Notes: generated by a model from the sequence alone, not told the origin. Shown: positions 14,828-22,308, counted from the stretch's first letter. The stretch is 26,839 bases of DNA from Solirubrobacterales bacterium (GCA_030835185.1 JAUQWL010000226.1:1-26839); one strand, 5' to 3'. Program-made: numbers and translations.

Positions 14828-16831
14828 CACAGGCTGCGCTTCGGGGCTGTCGGAACGCTCGTGGTGCTCGGCTACCAGGTCCACCATCTCGCTCATGATC
14901 TCGTTCATGTCGAAATCCTTGGGGGTATAGACGCCGGCGACGCCCTTTTCGGTCAGGCGGGCAGCGTCTTCAGGGGGGATGATCCCTCCGGCCACGACCG
15001 GAACGTCGATCTCCTCCTCAGCGAGCAGCCGCACGACTTCGGGGACCAGTTCGAGATGCGATCCGGAAAGTATCGAGAGCCCGACGATGTCGACGTCCTC
15101 CTGGAGGGCAGACTCGGCGATCTGCTCCGGCGTCAGGCGGATCCCCTGGTAGACGACCTCCATGCCGACGTCCCTGGCTCTCAGGGCGATCTGTTCGGAA
15201 CCGTTCGAGTGGCCGTCCAGACCGGGCTTGCCGACCAGGATCCGCAGCCTGTGGCCGATCTGCTCCGAGACCCGGTCGACCTTGCCCCTCACTTCGGAGA
15301 GCGAATCGCGGTCCGCGGCGGGCGCGGCACCACTCACTCCGGTGGGACCTCTGTACGCCCCGAAAACCTCTCGCAGGGTCTCGGCCCACTCGCCCGTGGT
15401 CACGCCGGCCTTGGCAGCGGCGATGGTCGAGGGCATGATGTTCTCGTCGCTGCCTGCGACCCTGGCGACCTCGGCGAGCGCCGCGTCCACGGCGGTCTGG
15501 TCGCGTCCGGAACGCCAGTCTTCGAGTGCCTCGGTACGTTCGCGCTCGACTTCCGTGTCCGGTTTCATGATGCCGCCGTCGGAGCTGGCGGTCAGCGGCG
15601 AGTGCTCGGTCGTGGTGTAAGTGTTGAGACCGACGACTTTCTGTTCGCCGTTCTCGATTCGGGCGAATCGTTCCCGGTGGGACTCGACCAGGCGGGCCTT
15701 CATGTACGGCACGGCCGCCACGGCCCCGCCCTTTTCCTCAACCACGGCCATTTCGCTCCTGGCACCGGTAGTGAACTCGTCGACCAGCCCGTCCATCACG
15801 GTCGACCCTTCGAAAACGTCCGGGTATTCGAGGATGTCGGTCTCGAATGCCAGCACTTGCTGGATACGGAGGCTCCACTGCTGGTCCCACGGGCGGGGGA
15901 GGCCCATCGCTTCGTTCCAGGCGGGCAGCTGGAGCGCCCGTGCCCTCGCGTCCCTGGCCAGGGTCACGGCAAGCGCCTCGAGCACGATTCGCTGGACGTT
16001 GTTCTCCGGCTGCGCTTCGGTCAGTCCGAGCGAGTTGACCTGGACGCCGTAGCGGAAGCGCAGCATCTTCGGGTCTTCCACCCCGTAACGCTCGCGGCCT
16101 ATCTCGGTCCAGATCCGGCCCATCGTCTTCAGCTTGGCGATCTCTTCGATGAAACGGATTCCGGCATTGACGAAGAAAGAGATCCGGCCGAACACTCTGG
16201 GAAAGTCTTTGTCGGCCACCTGACCCCGGGCCTTGACTTCGTCGAGGACGGCGATGCCGGTCGATATCGCGTAGGCGATCTCCTGAACCGGGGTGGCACC
16301 GGCCTCCTGCAGGTGATAACTGCAGATGTTGACCGGGTTCCAGCTCGGGACCTCGTTGACGGTGAACGAGACCATGTCGGCGATCAACCGCATCGACGGT
16401 TCCGGCGGGAAGGCGTAGGTGCCGCGGGAAAGGTACTCCTTGATGATGTCGTTCTGGGTCGTGCCCTTGAGTTCGGAGCGACTGACCCCGGTTTCCTCCG
16501 CGGCGGCCACGTACAGCCCGAGCATCCAGGCGGCGACCGCGTTGATCGTCATCGAAGTGTTCATCGTGCCCAGGGGGATCTGGTCCATCAGGGCCCTCAT
16601 GTCACCCAGATGGGCGACGGATACACCGACTTTTCCGACCTCACCGCGCGCGAGAACGTGGTCGGGGTCATATCCCGTCTGGGTCGGGAGATCGAAGGCC
16701 ACCGAGAGACCGGTCTGTCCCTTCTCGAGGTTGCTCCGGTAAAGCTCGTTGGATCGGCGGGCATCTGAGTGGCCCGCATAGGTGCGCATCACCCACGGGC
16801 GATCGCGTTCGGGCAGACGGTGGTCGCTCAT
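14825..16831 (-). CDS. ecm: Ethylmalonyl-CoA mutase (coenzyme-B12 dependent)
   Basis: A 668-residue mutase that rearranges ethylmalonyl-CoA to methylsuccinyl-CoA using adenosylcobalamin. The catalytic barrel begins with RTYAGHSDARRSNELYR and contains LSVAFDLPTQTGYDPDH, ARGEVGKVGVSVAHLGDM, NTSMTINA, YLSRGTY, NPVNICSYHLQEAGATP and RPWDQQWS. Near residue 450 GSDENIMPSTIAAAKAGVTTGEW is characteristic of Ecm/MeaA rather than methylmalonyl-CoA mutase. The C-terminal cobalamin domain (from about 530) has DGHSNG with axial ligand His541, then LSILSGSH and GGIIPPED. Both domains are in one chain, as in known Ecm. ATG 16831 is chosen because the protein N-terminus then matches the family and a TATCTT box ends 7 nt upstream; a GTG-like extension further upstream would run into the divergent promoter. 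It is monocistronic or leads the VKOR operon only weakly. Confidence 0.94.
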   Translation of the reverse strand: MSDHRLPERDRPWVMRTYAGHSDARRSNELYRSNLEKGQTGLSVAFDLPTQTGYDPDHVLARGEVGKVGVSVAHLGDMRALMDQIPLGTMNTSMTINAVAAWMLGLYVAAAEETGVSRSELKGTTQNDIIKEYLSRGTYAFPPEPSMRLIADMVSFTVNEVPSWNPVNICSYHLQEAGATPVQEIAYAISTGIAVLDEVKARGQVADKDFPRVFGRISFFVNAGIRFIEEIAKLKTMGRIWTEIGRERYGVEDPKMLRFRYGVQVNSLGLTEAQPENNVQRIVLEALAVTLARDARARALQLPAWNEAMGLPRPWDQQWSLRIQQVLAFETDILEYPDVFEGSTVMDGLVDEFTTGARSEMAVVEEKGGAVAAVPYMKARLVESHRERFARIENGEQKVVGLNTYTTTEHSPLTASSDGGIMKPDTEVERERTEALEDWRSGRDQTAVDAALAEVARVAGSDENIMPSTIAAAKAGVTTGEWAETLREVFGAYRGPTGVSGAAPAADRDSLSEVRGKVDRVSEQIGHRLRILVGKPGLDGHSNGSEQIALRARDVGMEVVYQGIRLTPEQIAESALQEDVDIVGLSILSGSHLELVPEVVRLLAEEEIDVPVVAGGIIPPEDAARLTEKGVAGVYTPKDFDMNEIMSEMVDLVAEHHERSDSPEAQPV

Positions 16832-16838
16832 GGGTAAA

Positions 16839-16844
16839 AAGATA
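16839..16844 (-). promoter_or_regulatory. Candidate leaderless -10 box (TATCTT) for ecm
   Basis: TATCTT on the minus strand ends 7 nt before ATG 16831. It shares a 65-nt divergent intergenic region with the promoter of the secreted protein. Confidence 0.5.
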
Positions 16845-16884
16845 CTGCCCGCCCGCGCCGCACCCTTGGTCCGTCTGCTGTGTT

Positions 16885-16890
16885 TAGGCT
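16885..16890 (+). promoter_or_regulatory. Candidate leaderless -10 box (TAGGCT)
   Basis: TAGGCT ends 6 nt before ATG 16897. A TTGGTC lies upstream but only 13 nt away, too close for a standard -35 box. Confidence 0.55.
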
Positions 16891-16896
16891 TTCTGT

Positions 16897-17637
16897 ATGC
16901 GACTCCTGACGAACCCCTCATTTTCCCCTTCCCGGGCGAAGATCGTCCTTGCCGGTCTTTTCGCCGCCCTGCTGGCTTCGCTGTCGGTCGCCGCCGTGGC
17001 CGGCGCCGCTTCTTCGATCGCCATTTACAACAACAAACTGACGACCACGGAAAGCCGGACGGAAGTTCAGAAGTACCGCGGCAAGGGCAACTGCATCAGG
17101 AGCAGCTCGGAGAATTCGATCAAGTTCAGGATCGGGAAGAGCACCCGCGAATGCGCCTACCTCGTCCCCGTGGTCGGCCGTGACCTCGAAGTGACGGCCA
17201 CGGGCCGGCTTTTCAAGTCGACCCCGAAGGCGCTCAGGTCCCGCACCTTCCTGGCCGTGAACCTTCGCCAGGCCAAGGACGGCAGCCGCTACCAGCTGGC
17301 TGTCTATCCGAGTGGCAGGCGGTGGCAGATCCGCAAGGTCCGGAACGGCGGCAAGGTCGAGGTGCTGACCGGTGGCAAGGCCGGCAAGATCATCGGCGGC
17401 TTCAACGCGGCCAACCGGATGATGCTTCGCGCCTACAACGGCATCGACGGCCGGCCGTCGGGCTCGGCCCGCCTGGTCGCGCTGGTGAACGGCAAGATGC
17501 TCGGCTTCACCGATGACGCCCGGAGCGGTGAACTCAAGGGTGCCGATACGACCTTCTCGATCGCGTCGAAGAAGGGCGCCAGCGGCGCGTCCGGCAGTTT
17601 CACCGGCATTCGCGTGCGCATGCCCAACCCGTACTAG
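16897..17637 (+). CDS. Secreted protein of unknown function
   Basis: A 246-residue protein with a clear signal peptide: a basic start, SRAKIVLAGLFAALLASLSVAAVAG, and likely cleavage after AGA near residue 38. The mature part is basic and beta-rich, with two cysteines (near residues 66 and 89) that could form a disulfide. The C-terminal half contains ANRMMLRAYNG then ARLVALVNGKMLGFTDDA, a pattern that recalls beta-sandwich (LamG/concanavalin-like) carbohydrate-binding domains, where a strand reads as X.V.VNG. The family is not established. It ends in a Gly/Ser/Ala-rich linker and a short strand. It is divergent from ecm, 65 nt apart, and convergent with the ABM-like gene. Confidence 0.8.
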   Translation: MRLLTNPSFSPSRAKIVLAGLFAALLASLSVAAVAGAASSIAIYNNKLTTTESRTEVQKYRGKGNCIRSSSENSIKFRIGKSTRECAYLVPVVGRDLEVTATGRLFKSTPKALRSRTFLAVNLRQAKDGSRYQLAVYPSGRRWQIRKVRNGGKVEVLTGGKAGKIIGGFNAANRMMLRAYNGIDGRPSGSARLVALVNGKMLGFTDDARSGELKGADTTFSIASKKGASGASGSFTGIRVRMPNPY

Positions 17638-17663
17638 CCGCCGGCATCTGTGGGCGGCTGCCG

Positions 17664-17697
17664 GGCCCCGTCCCGGCCGGAACCGGCGGCACGGGCC
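17664..17697. terminator. Possible bidirectional GC hairpin between convergent genes
   Basis: GGCCCCGT at 17664 can pair with ACGGGCC ending at 17697 (one bulge), around an inner CCGG-rich stem. It lies between two convergent stops at 17637 and 17702. No T-tract follows, so intrinsic termination is uncertain. Confidence 0.35.
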
Positions 17698-17701
17698 GTG
17701 G

Positions 17702-17995
17702 TCAGCCGCTGACGATCGGGGTGAACCAGACCGGAAGCAGCGGCTTGTCGTAGAGGTCGATGACCTGCTCGCGGATCGCCGAGACTTCCTCCGAGAACCA
17801 GTAGCTCTCGAAGTCGGCCTTGTCGTTCCAGGTGATTGTCTGCCGGAACAGGAGCGGATCTTCGGTCGAGCGGTAGATCCTCCAGTCCTCGGCGCCGTAC
17901 TTGGGGGCCAGCGCGGCCGCCGGCTCCCAGAGGTCGATCCAGCGCTGCGCCCGCAACGGGGTCACGTGCCACGAGATCTCGCTTATGTATGCCAT
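17702..17995 (-). CDS. Small ABM/NIPSNAP-like protein co-transcribed with ccr
   Basis: A 97-residue protein beginning MAYISEISWHV, with the ferredoxin-like alpha/beta pattern of dimeric alpha-beta-barrel (ABM/NIPSNAP-like) proteins. It has an edge strand, a helix RWIDLWEPAAALAPKYGA, a strand DWRIYRS, LFRQTITWND, then FESYWFSEEV and a final strand. AAGGAG precedes ATG 17995 by about 10 nt. It starts 29 nt after the ccr stop on the same strand, so one transcript is likely. Such proteins include monooxygenases and small binding or structural proteins; no catalytic residue can be named. It is a candidate accessory of the crotonyl-CoA carboxylation step by position only. Confidence 0.65.
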   Translation of the reverse strand: MAYISEISWHVTPLRAQRWIDLWEPAAALAPKYGAEDWRIYRSTEDPLLFRQTITWNDKADFESYWFSEEVSAIREQVIDLYDKPLLPVWFTPIVSG

Positions 17996-18024
17996 TTGAG
18001 AGGTTCTCCTTCTCCGGTGAGCGC

Positions 18025-19281
18025 CTAGGCGCCGACTTCGGCCCGGATCGCCCCGGGGCCTTCGATTTCGCAGCCTTCTTCTTCGCTGGTCGCACCGACC
18101 ATGATCGCGATCTTGCCGAAGTGCCGGTTCTCATGCATCATCTGGTGGGCCTCCGGCACGCCGTCGAATCCCATCGTCTTCCAGAGGACGGGGCGGACTT
18201 TGCCCTCGGCCATCAACTCATTCGCCTTCATGCACTCGTAGGCGTTGGCGAAGTGCGAGCCGATGATCTGCTTCTGTCGCATCCAGAGGTAACGCACGTC
18301 GAAATCGAGCGTGTAACCGGAGGTAGCGCCGCAGATCACGACCTTGCCGAAAGGCTTGACCATGAAGACCGAGGTCGGGAAGGTTGCCTTTCCGACGTGT
18401 TCGAAGACCACATCGGGTTTGTCGCCGAGGATTTCCTGTGCCCTCCTGGAGAAGGCCCGACTCACCTTGAATCGCTCCTTTTCTTCCTCTTTGGTCTCGG
18501 TGCCGGTCCGCATCATGCCTGAGAACTCGTTGCGGTCGATGTAGCCGACTGCGCCGAGCTGCTTGACCAGCTCGCCCTTCTCGTCGGAGGAAACGACTCC
18601 GACCGCGTTGGCGCCGGCCGCCCTGCAGAGCTGGACGGCGAAAACGCCGAGCCCGCCGGCCGCACCCCAGATCAGGACGTTGGTGCCGGCCTGGATGTTC
18701 GCCTGGTGCATCAGCATGCGGTAGGCGGTGAAATAGGTCAGACCGTAGGACGAGGACTCGACCCAGGAGAGGTTCTTCGGTTTCGGCAGCAACTGCTGGG
18801 CCTGGACCTTGGTGAACTGGGCGAAGGAGCCCCAGGTGGTCTCGTAGCCCCAGATGCGCTGACTCGGAGCGGCGAGCGGGTCAAGGCCATGGACCTCGAC
18901 ATCTTCGTACGAGGCCTGGTTGCAGTGGACGACGACCTCGTCGCCGGGCTTCCACCGGGTTACTCCTTCGCCGACCTTCCATACGACACCGGAGGCGTCG
19001 GAGCCACCGATGTGGTGACCGTACTGGGGATGGTCGCCGTAGCCGAAGACCGAGACGGGCTGTCCGAGGGCAGCCCAGACGTTGTTGAAGTTGACGCCCG
19101 CGGCCATGACCCGGACGATGACTTCGAAAGCACCCGGCTCGGGCGTTTCGATCTCTTCGAGCTTGAAGGCTTCCCTGGGTTCACCCTGGGTCTCCTCGCG
19201 GATCACCCAAGCGGCCATCTTCCCGGGTAGTTCGCCCGGTTCGACGTCAAGCGTGCTCACTTCTGCGAGATCTATCGGCAC
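18025..19281 (-). CDS. ccr: Crotonyl-CoA carboxylase/reductase
   Basis: A 418-residue member of the medium-chain dehydrogenase/reductase superfamily. It converts crotonyl-CoA + CO2 + NADPH to ethylmalonyl-CoA. Family strings run in order: AGVNFNNVWAALG (60-73), GGSDASGVV, QRIWGYETTWGSFAQF (141-156), the nucleotide loop IWGAAGGLG (204-212), VVSSDEKGE, YIDRN, VVFEHVGK, YLWMRQKQIIGSHFAN (331-346). The CO2-pocket residues known in carboxylating enoyl-CoA reductases appear present as Asn66 or Asn67, Glu147 and His343. The length is normal. The start is GTG 19281 with GAGAGGAG 4 nt upstream and a TAGGAT box further back, so this gene has a normal leader. The ABM-like gene follows 29 nt downstream. 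Confidence 0.94.
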   Translation of the reverse strand: MPIDLAEVSTLDVEPGELPGKMAAWVIREETQGEPREAFKLEEIETPEPGAFEVIVRVMAAGVNFNNVWAALGQPVSVFGYGDHPQYGHHIGGSDASGVVWKVGEGVTRWKPGDEVVVHCNQASYEDVEVHGLDPLAAPSQRIWGYETTWGSFAQFTKVQAQQLLPKPKNLSWVESSSYGLTYFTAYRMLMHQANIQAGTNVLIWGAAGGLGVFAVQLCRAAGANAVGVVSSDEKGELVKQLGAVGYIDRNEFSGMMRTGTETKEEEKERFKVSRAFSRRAQEILGDKPDVVFEHVGKATFPTSVFMVKPFGKVVICGATSGYTLDFDVRYLWMRQKQIIGSHFANAYECMKANELMAEGKVRPVLWKTMGFDGVPEAHQMMHENRHFGKIAIMVGATSEEEGCEIEGPGAIRAEVGA

Positions 19282-19314
19282 ATCGCTCCTCTCGGGTTCA
19301 TCAAGGTGGCTGGC

Positions 19315-19320
19315 ATCCTA
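19315..19320 (-). promoter_or_regulatory. Candidate -10 box (TAGGAT) for ccr
   Basis: TAGGAT on the minus strand lies 33 nt upstream of GTG 19281, giving a leader of about 27 nt that contains the strong GAGAGGAG ribosome-binding site. This contrasts with the leaderless layout of ecm. Confidence 0.45.
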
Positions 19321-19409
19321 CATTCGGGGGCGCCCCAGGCGGGGCTCAGTGAAATGTCGGCCGCCGGTGGCGAGCGCCGGTGGCGGCAGTTTGCCCGGGC
19401 TTCAGGCAG

Positions 19410-19877
19410 TCATGGAGTGAGCAGGTCGCTGGATGAAGAGATCCGGCTGGAACCGACGATGAAGCGCGCGGTCCCGGCGCTGCCCGGCGAGCTGAGCCGG
19501 TAGATCCCCGGTTCGAGACCGGCGGTGAAGGATCCCGGCGAGGCCGGGGTCATGTCGAACTCGCGGTCGACCGGACCCTCGAGCGTCAGCCGGGCACGCC
19601 GACGCAGAAGGTTCGAGACCCGGAAATCGACTACCGCCGGTGCTGCCCGGTCGGCCTGGCTTATCGGTGCATTGCGGTTCTGATTGAGGTTGACCGGAAC
19701 CTGTCCGGGCAGGCCGATTCCACGGGGCGCGACCTCGATCGCATCGTCGGAAACCGAGACGCTGATCACCTGGTCCACGGGCGGGCGCGGATCGTTCGGA
19801 TGGCTCTTCGCAGTACAGCCGGCGACCAGGGTTCCGGTCAGGACAAGCAGGCAGACACAGGACAGAGTTCCCCTCAC
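19410..19877 (-). CDS. Lipoprotein of unknown function
   Basis: A 155-residue protein starting at GTG 19877. A short n-region (MRG), a hydrophobic core and a lipobox LVAGC with lipidation Cys21 mark it as a lipoprotein. The mature part has a beta-rich domain with QVISVSVSDDAIEVAPRGI, an Asn-rich loop, VDFRVSN and a C-terminal ARFIVGSS. This resembles a small immunoglobulin-like or cupredoxin-like fold without metal-binding residues. I do not recognise the family. A longer in-frame start (19928) overlaps the acyltransferase stop and gives a poor signal peptide. TACATT ends 7 nt before GTG 19877, supporting the short start. Confidence 0.7.
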   Translation of the reverse strand: MRGTLSCVCLLVLTGTLVAGCTAKSHPNDPRPPVDQVISVSVSDDAIEVAPRGIGLPGQVPVNLNQNRNAPISQADRAAPAVVDFRVSNLLRRRARLTLEGPVDREFDMTPASPGSFTAGLEPGIYRLSSPGSAGTARFIVGSSRISSSSDLLTP

Positions 19878-19884
19878 AGCAGGC

Positions 19885-19890
19885 AATGTA
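19885..19890 (-). promoter_or_regulatory. Candidate leaderless -10 box (TACATT)
   Basis: TACATT on the minus strand ends 7 nt before GTG 19877, in the 28-nt gap downstream of the acyltransferase stop. Confidence 0.4.
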
Positions 19891-19905
19891 GCTGACCCCG
19901 GGGCG

Positions 19906-20940
19906 TCACCCCGTCCAGACCGACTCACGATCCTGAAGCATCTCTTCGAGCTCGAGCTGGATCTTGCGCCTGATGCGCTCGGCGATCACCTGGATCTCGG
20001 CGGGGTCGGATGCGGTCTCGACCGGGTACTCGGACATGTCGACCGGTTTCATGAAGTGGATCTTGAACTTTGCCGGCATGTACATCAGGGGGGCGGCGAG
20101 GCCGAAATGAGGGAAGCTCGGGGTGATCGGGAAGTAGATCAGACCGGTCAGTTTCTCCATCAGGGGGATGTGAGCGAAAATCGGCATCGCCTCTTCGGCG
20201 CCGATCAGCGCGACCGGGATGATCGGCACTCGGGCCCGGATCGCGGTGCGGACGAAGCCGCCGCGACCGAACCGTCGCAACCGGTAACGCTGCCAGTAGA
20301 GCTTGCGTGTCGCCTTCTGTCCCTCGGGAAAGACGATCGCCAGCCTTCCTTCATCGTGGAGCAGACGCTGGGCGTTCTCCCGGTGAGCGGGAACCAGTCC
20401 GATCTTGTTGACCAGCATCGAAACGCCCGGGTAACCCTTGAACCAGTTCTCACCAAGCATGTAGAGCGGCCGGGGATTGCTGTGTTCGTTGCGAATCGCC
20501 TGCATGATCATCGGTCCGTCCGGTGGCAGGGCACCCGAGTGATTGGAAACGAGCAGGGCGCCTCCGTGTGCGGGGACGTTCTCGAGCCCACTGGTCTCGA
20601 CCCGGAACCAGTGCCGGTAATAAAAGTTGAGAAGCGGCTCGATGAGCGAGACGACGCGTTCGGAGCGACCCCAGTCGTCGAGGCTCCGGTCTGACTCATC
20701 GGCCGGGAGCAGCGATCTGAGCTCGGCCAGTGCGGCCTCGGCCTCTTCGGGAGTCTCTATACCGGTGTCGAGGACTTCCGAGGCGTACTCGTCAGCCCGC
20801 GGATCCCAGGAGGGGATCGGACGGGGCTTCTCCGGGTCGACCGGTTTTTCGCCGTTGGATGAGCCTTTCGAACCACCCCCGAAGAGCGAACTGTCGGCGC
20901 CGAGCGGGCGCCCGCCGAGGCCCTGGTGCCGGGCGCTCAA
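19906..20940 (-). CDS. PlsC-like glycerolipid acyltransferase with HX6D motif
   Basis: A 344-residue acyltransferase. A long disordered N-terminus (about 1-90, with Gly/Ser and Pro-rich parts) precedes the lysophospholipid-acyltransferase domain. The catalytic motif reads NHSGALPPDG: His134 and Asp141 are separated by six residues, not the usual four of PlsC. FPEGQKATRK (204-213) is the glycerol-phosphate site, and GRGGFVRTA follows. The NHSG.LP.DG form occurs in a subgroup of actinobacterial acyltransferases. It probably acylates a glycerolipid at the membrane. The start is TTG overlapping the YgfZ-like stop by 4 nt (TTGA), so the two genes are coupled. Confidence 0.85.
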   Translation of the reverse strand: MSARHQGLGGRPLGADSSLFGGGSKGSSNGEKPVDPEKPRPIPSWDPRADEYASEVLDTGIETPEEAEAALAELRSLLPADESDRSLDDWGRSERVVSLIEPLLNFYYRHWFRVETSGLENVPAHGGALLVSNHSGALPPDGPMIMQAIRNEHSNPRPLYMLGENWFKGYPGVSMLVNKIGLVPAHRENAQRLLHDEGRLAIVFPEGQKATRKLYWQRYRLRRFGRGGFVRTAIRARVPIIPVALIGAEEAMPIFAHIPLMEKLTGLIYFPITPSFPHFGLAAPLMYMPAKFKIHFMKPVDMSEYPVETASDPAEIQVIAERIRRKIQLELEEMLQDRESVWTG

Positions 20941-21902
20941 GGTTCTTCACCGTCCACGAACGGCAGGTCGACGACCGTGGCTTCGGTTTCGCCCTTTTCG
21001 CTCTCCACGGTGACCGTCGAACCCACTTCGGCCTCTTTTCGCAGGATCGCCAGGGCGATCCGCCCGTTCGCCGGCGAGAGGACGGCCGTGCCGACGGCGC
21101 CCAGTTCGCGCTCGCCCAGGGTGACCCTGTCGCCCGTCTTGACCGGCCCTTCCGTGCGGAGACCCCTCAGGAAGCGGTTCGGCCTGCCGCGGTAGTGGAG
21201 TCTCGCGACCGGCTCCTGACCGATGTAGCAACCCTTGGTGAAGTCGATCGCGCGTTCCACCACGCCGGCCTCGGCCGGCATCGGGGCGCTGCTCATCTCG
21301 TTTTCGAGCCGCGGTCTTCCCGACTCGACGCGGACGATCTCGGCGGCCGCCTCCGATACGCGGACCGCACCGTCAGCGGCGAGTTGACCACGAACCGCCG
21401 TGGCGCCTTCGGCGTCACAGACGAGGTCGAGTCCGAGGTCGGTGGCGACGGCCAGGCACTCGACCCCCGCGATCGTCGCTTCGGTGAAGTCGAACTCGTC
21501 ACCTGGAGCAAGGCCCGACACGGTGGCCGTACCGGGGCCGAGCAGAGACGTGAGCGCGCCGGCGGTCTCGGCCATCTCGACTTCGCGACCGATCATGTAC
21601 ATGTTCAGATGCTTGAGAAGTCCCGGGCCGGCGGACGGGGCGGTGTCGATCCTGAAGTGATCTTCTGCGAGCCGGAGCAGTCGCATGTCTGCCTGTATGT
21701 GGCCCTTGCGGTCCAGCAGCAGGGCGTAGCAGCCTTTGTGGGGGACCAGGCTTTCGGCGTCGTTGGTGACCTGTCCCTGGAGGAACTCGGCGGCCTCCCG
21801 TCCCTTGACTTCGAGGAATGCCCGCTTGCGTTCGACCATGGCGCATTCCTCGCGGATCTGGCGATACTCGGCATCGATGTCCGGGATCAGTTCGGTGGCC
21901 AC
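20937..21902 (-). CDS. YgfZ/GcvT-like folate-binding protein
   Basis: A 321-residue member of the YgfZ family, folate-binding proteins that help assemble or repair certain Fe-S clusters. The signature KGCYIGQE lies at residues 223-230 with invariant Cys225. LQGQVTND (41-48) and a GcvT-like C-terminal barrel are also present. It starts at GTG 21902, with a TAGAAT box ending 7 nt before it, so the transcript is likely leaderless. It leads a unit with the acyltransferase and shares a 43-nt divergent promoter region with the small gene at 21946. Whether it serves the FixX-type ferredoxin or other Fe-S enzymes cannot be told. Confidence 0.93.
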   Translation of the reverse strand: MATELIPDIDAEYRQIREECAMVERKRAFLEVKGREAAEFLQGQVTNDAESLVPHKGCYALLLDRKGHIQADMRLLRLAEDHFRIDTAPSAGPGLLKHLNMYMIGREVEMAETAGALTSLLGPGTATVSGLAPGDEFDFTEATIAGVECLAVATDLGLDLVCDAEGATAVRGQLAADGAVRVSEAAAEIVRVESGRPRLENEMSSAPMPAEAGVVERAIDFTKGCYIGQEPVARLHYRGRPNRFLRGLRTEGPVKTGDRVTLGERELGAVGTAVLSPANGRIALAILRKEAEVGSTVTVESEKGETEATVVDLPFVDGEEP

Positions 21903-21909
21903 GCAAGCG

Positions 21910-21915
21910 ATTCTA
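21910..21915 (-). promoter_or_regulatory. Candidate leaderless -10 box (TAGAAT) for the YgfZ-like gene
   Basis: TAGAAT on the minus strand ends 7 nt before GTG 21902. Its divergent counterpart is 18 nt away. Confidence 0.55.
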
Positions 21916-21933
21916 CGCTGCGACAGATACCGC

Positions 21934-21939
21934 TAGGCT
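21934..21939 (+). promoter_or_regulatory. Candidate leaderless -10 box (TAGGCT)
   Basis: TAGGCT ends 6 nt before ATG 21946, in a 43-nt divergent intergenic region. Each promoter's upstream sequence therefore lies inside the opposing gene. Confidence 0.55.
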
Positions 21940-21945
21940 TCGCGC

Positions 21946-22308
21946 ATGTCATTCGCTCAGGATTTTCAGGAGATTCTCAACTCGGTCCCGTCCGACTGGA
22001 CGGACCTGGAGTTCGACCTTCGCCTCGACGACGAGTCCCGCTACATCGACGGAGCGGTCCTGCTCAGCCTGATCAACGCCCAGCCGTACTCCAGGGCGGA
22101 CTGGCACTTCAGGATTGCAGTCGCTCACAGTTTCGGCCACGCCGCCGCTCCCGAGACGGTTGTCGGTGCCCTCGAAAAGCTTGATTCCCAGGGCCTCACC
22201 GGCCAGATCCAGCTTCGCGAGGTACGCGAGGGACGCTCCGAAGTGGTCCAGATGTGGGGCCGGCCGGAGAGCGTTCGCGAAGAGTTCCGGATCCGGCGTT
22301 CGATCTGA
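21946..22308 (+). CDS. Hypothetical protein, 120 residues
   Basis: A 120-residue soluble protein with no signal peptide. It contains an acidic N-terminal third (DLEFDLRLDDESRYIDG), a central helix LLSLINAQPYSRADWHFRIAV (with Trp and His), HSFGHAAAPETVVGALEKL and a basic C-terminus. I do not recognise the family. The sequence is coherent, with high GC at third positions like its neighbours. It is first of two genes, followed after 10 nt by the small receiver-like gene. It is transcribed divergently from the YgfZ-like gene. Confidence 0.7.
   Translation: MSFAQDFQEILNSVPSDWTDLEFDLRLDDESRYIDGAVLLSLINAQPYSRADWHFRIAVAHSFGHAAAPETVVGALEKLDSQGLTGQIQLREVREGRSEVVQMWGRPESVREEFRIRRSI

Noticed and set aside
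14528..16768. Long plus-strand open frame opposite ecm (and similar long frames opposite pckG at 6529-8082, SucCD-like genes at 4171-5376, and the YgfZ-like gene at 20730-22184)
   Set aside because: High GC produces long antisense open frames. They show no motif, no ribosome-binding site, and compositions full of Arg, Gly and His expected of shadows, while the opposite strand has clear family motifs.
16832..16921. N-terminal 30-residue extension of ecm
   Set aside because: It is basic and unlike the family, overlaps the divergent gene start, and the TATCTT box points to ATG 16831.
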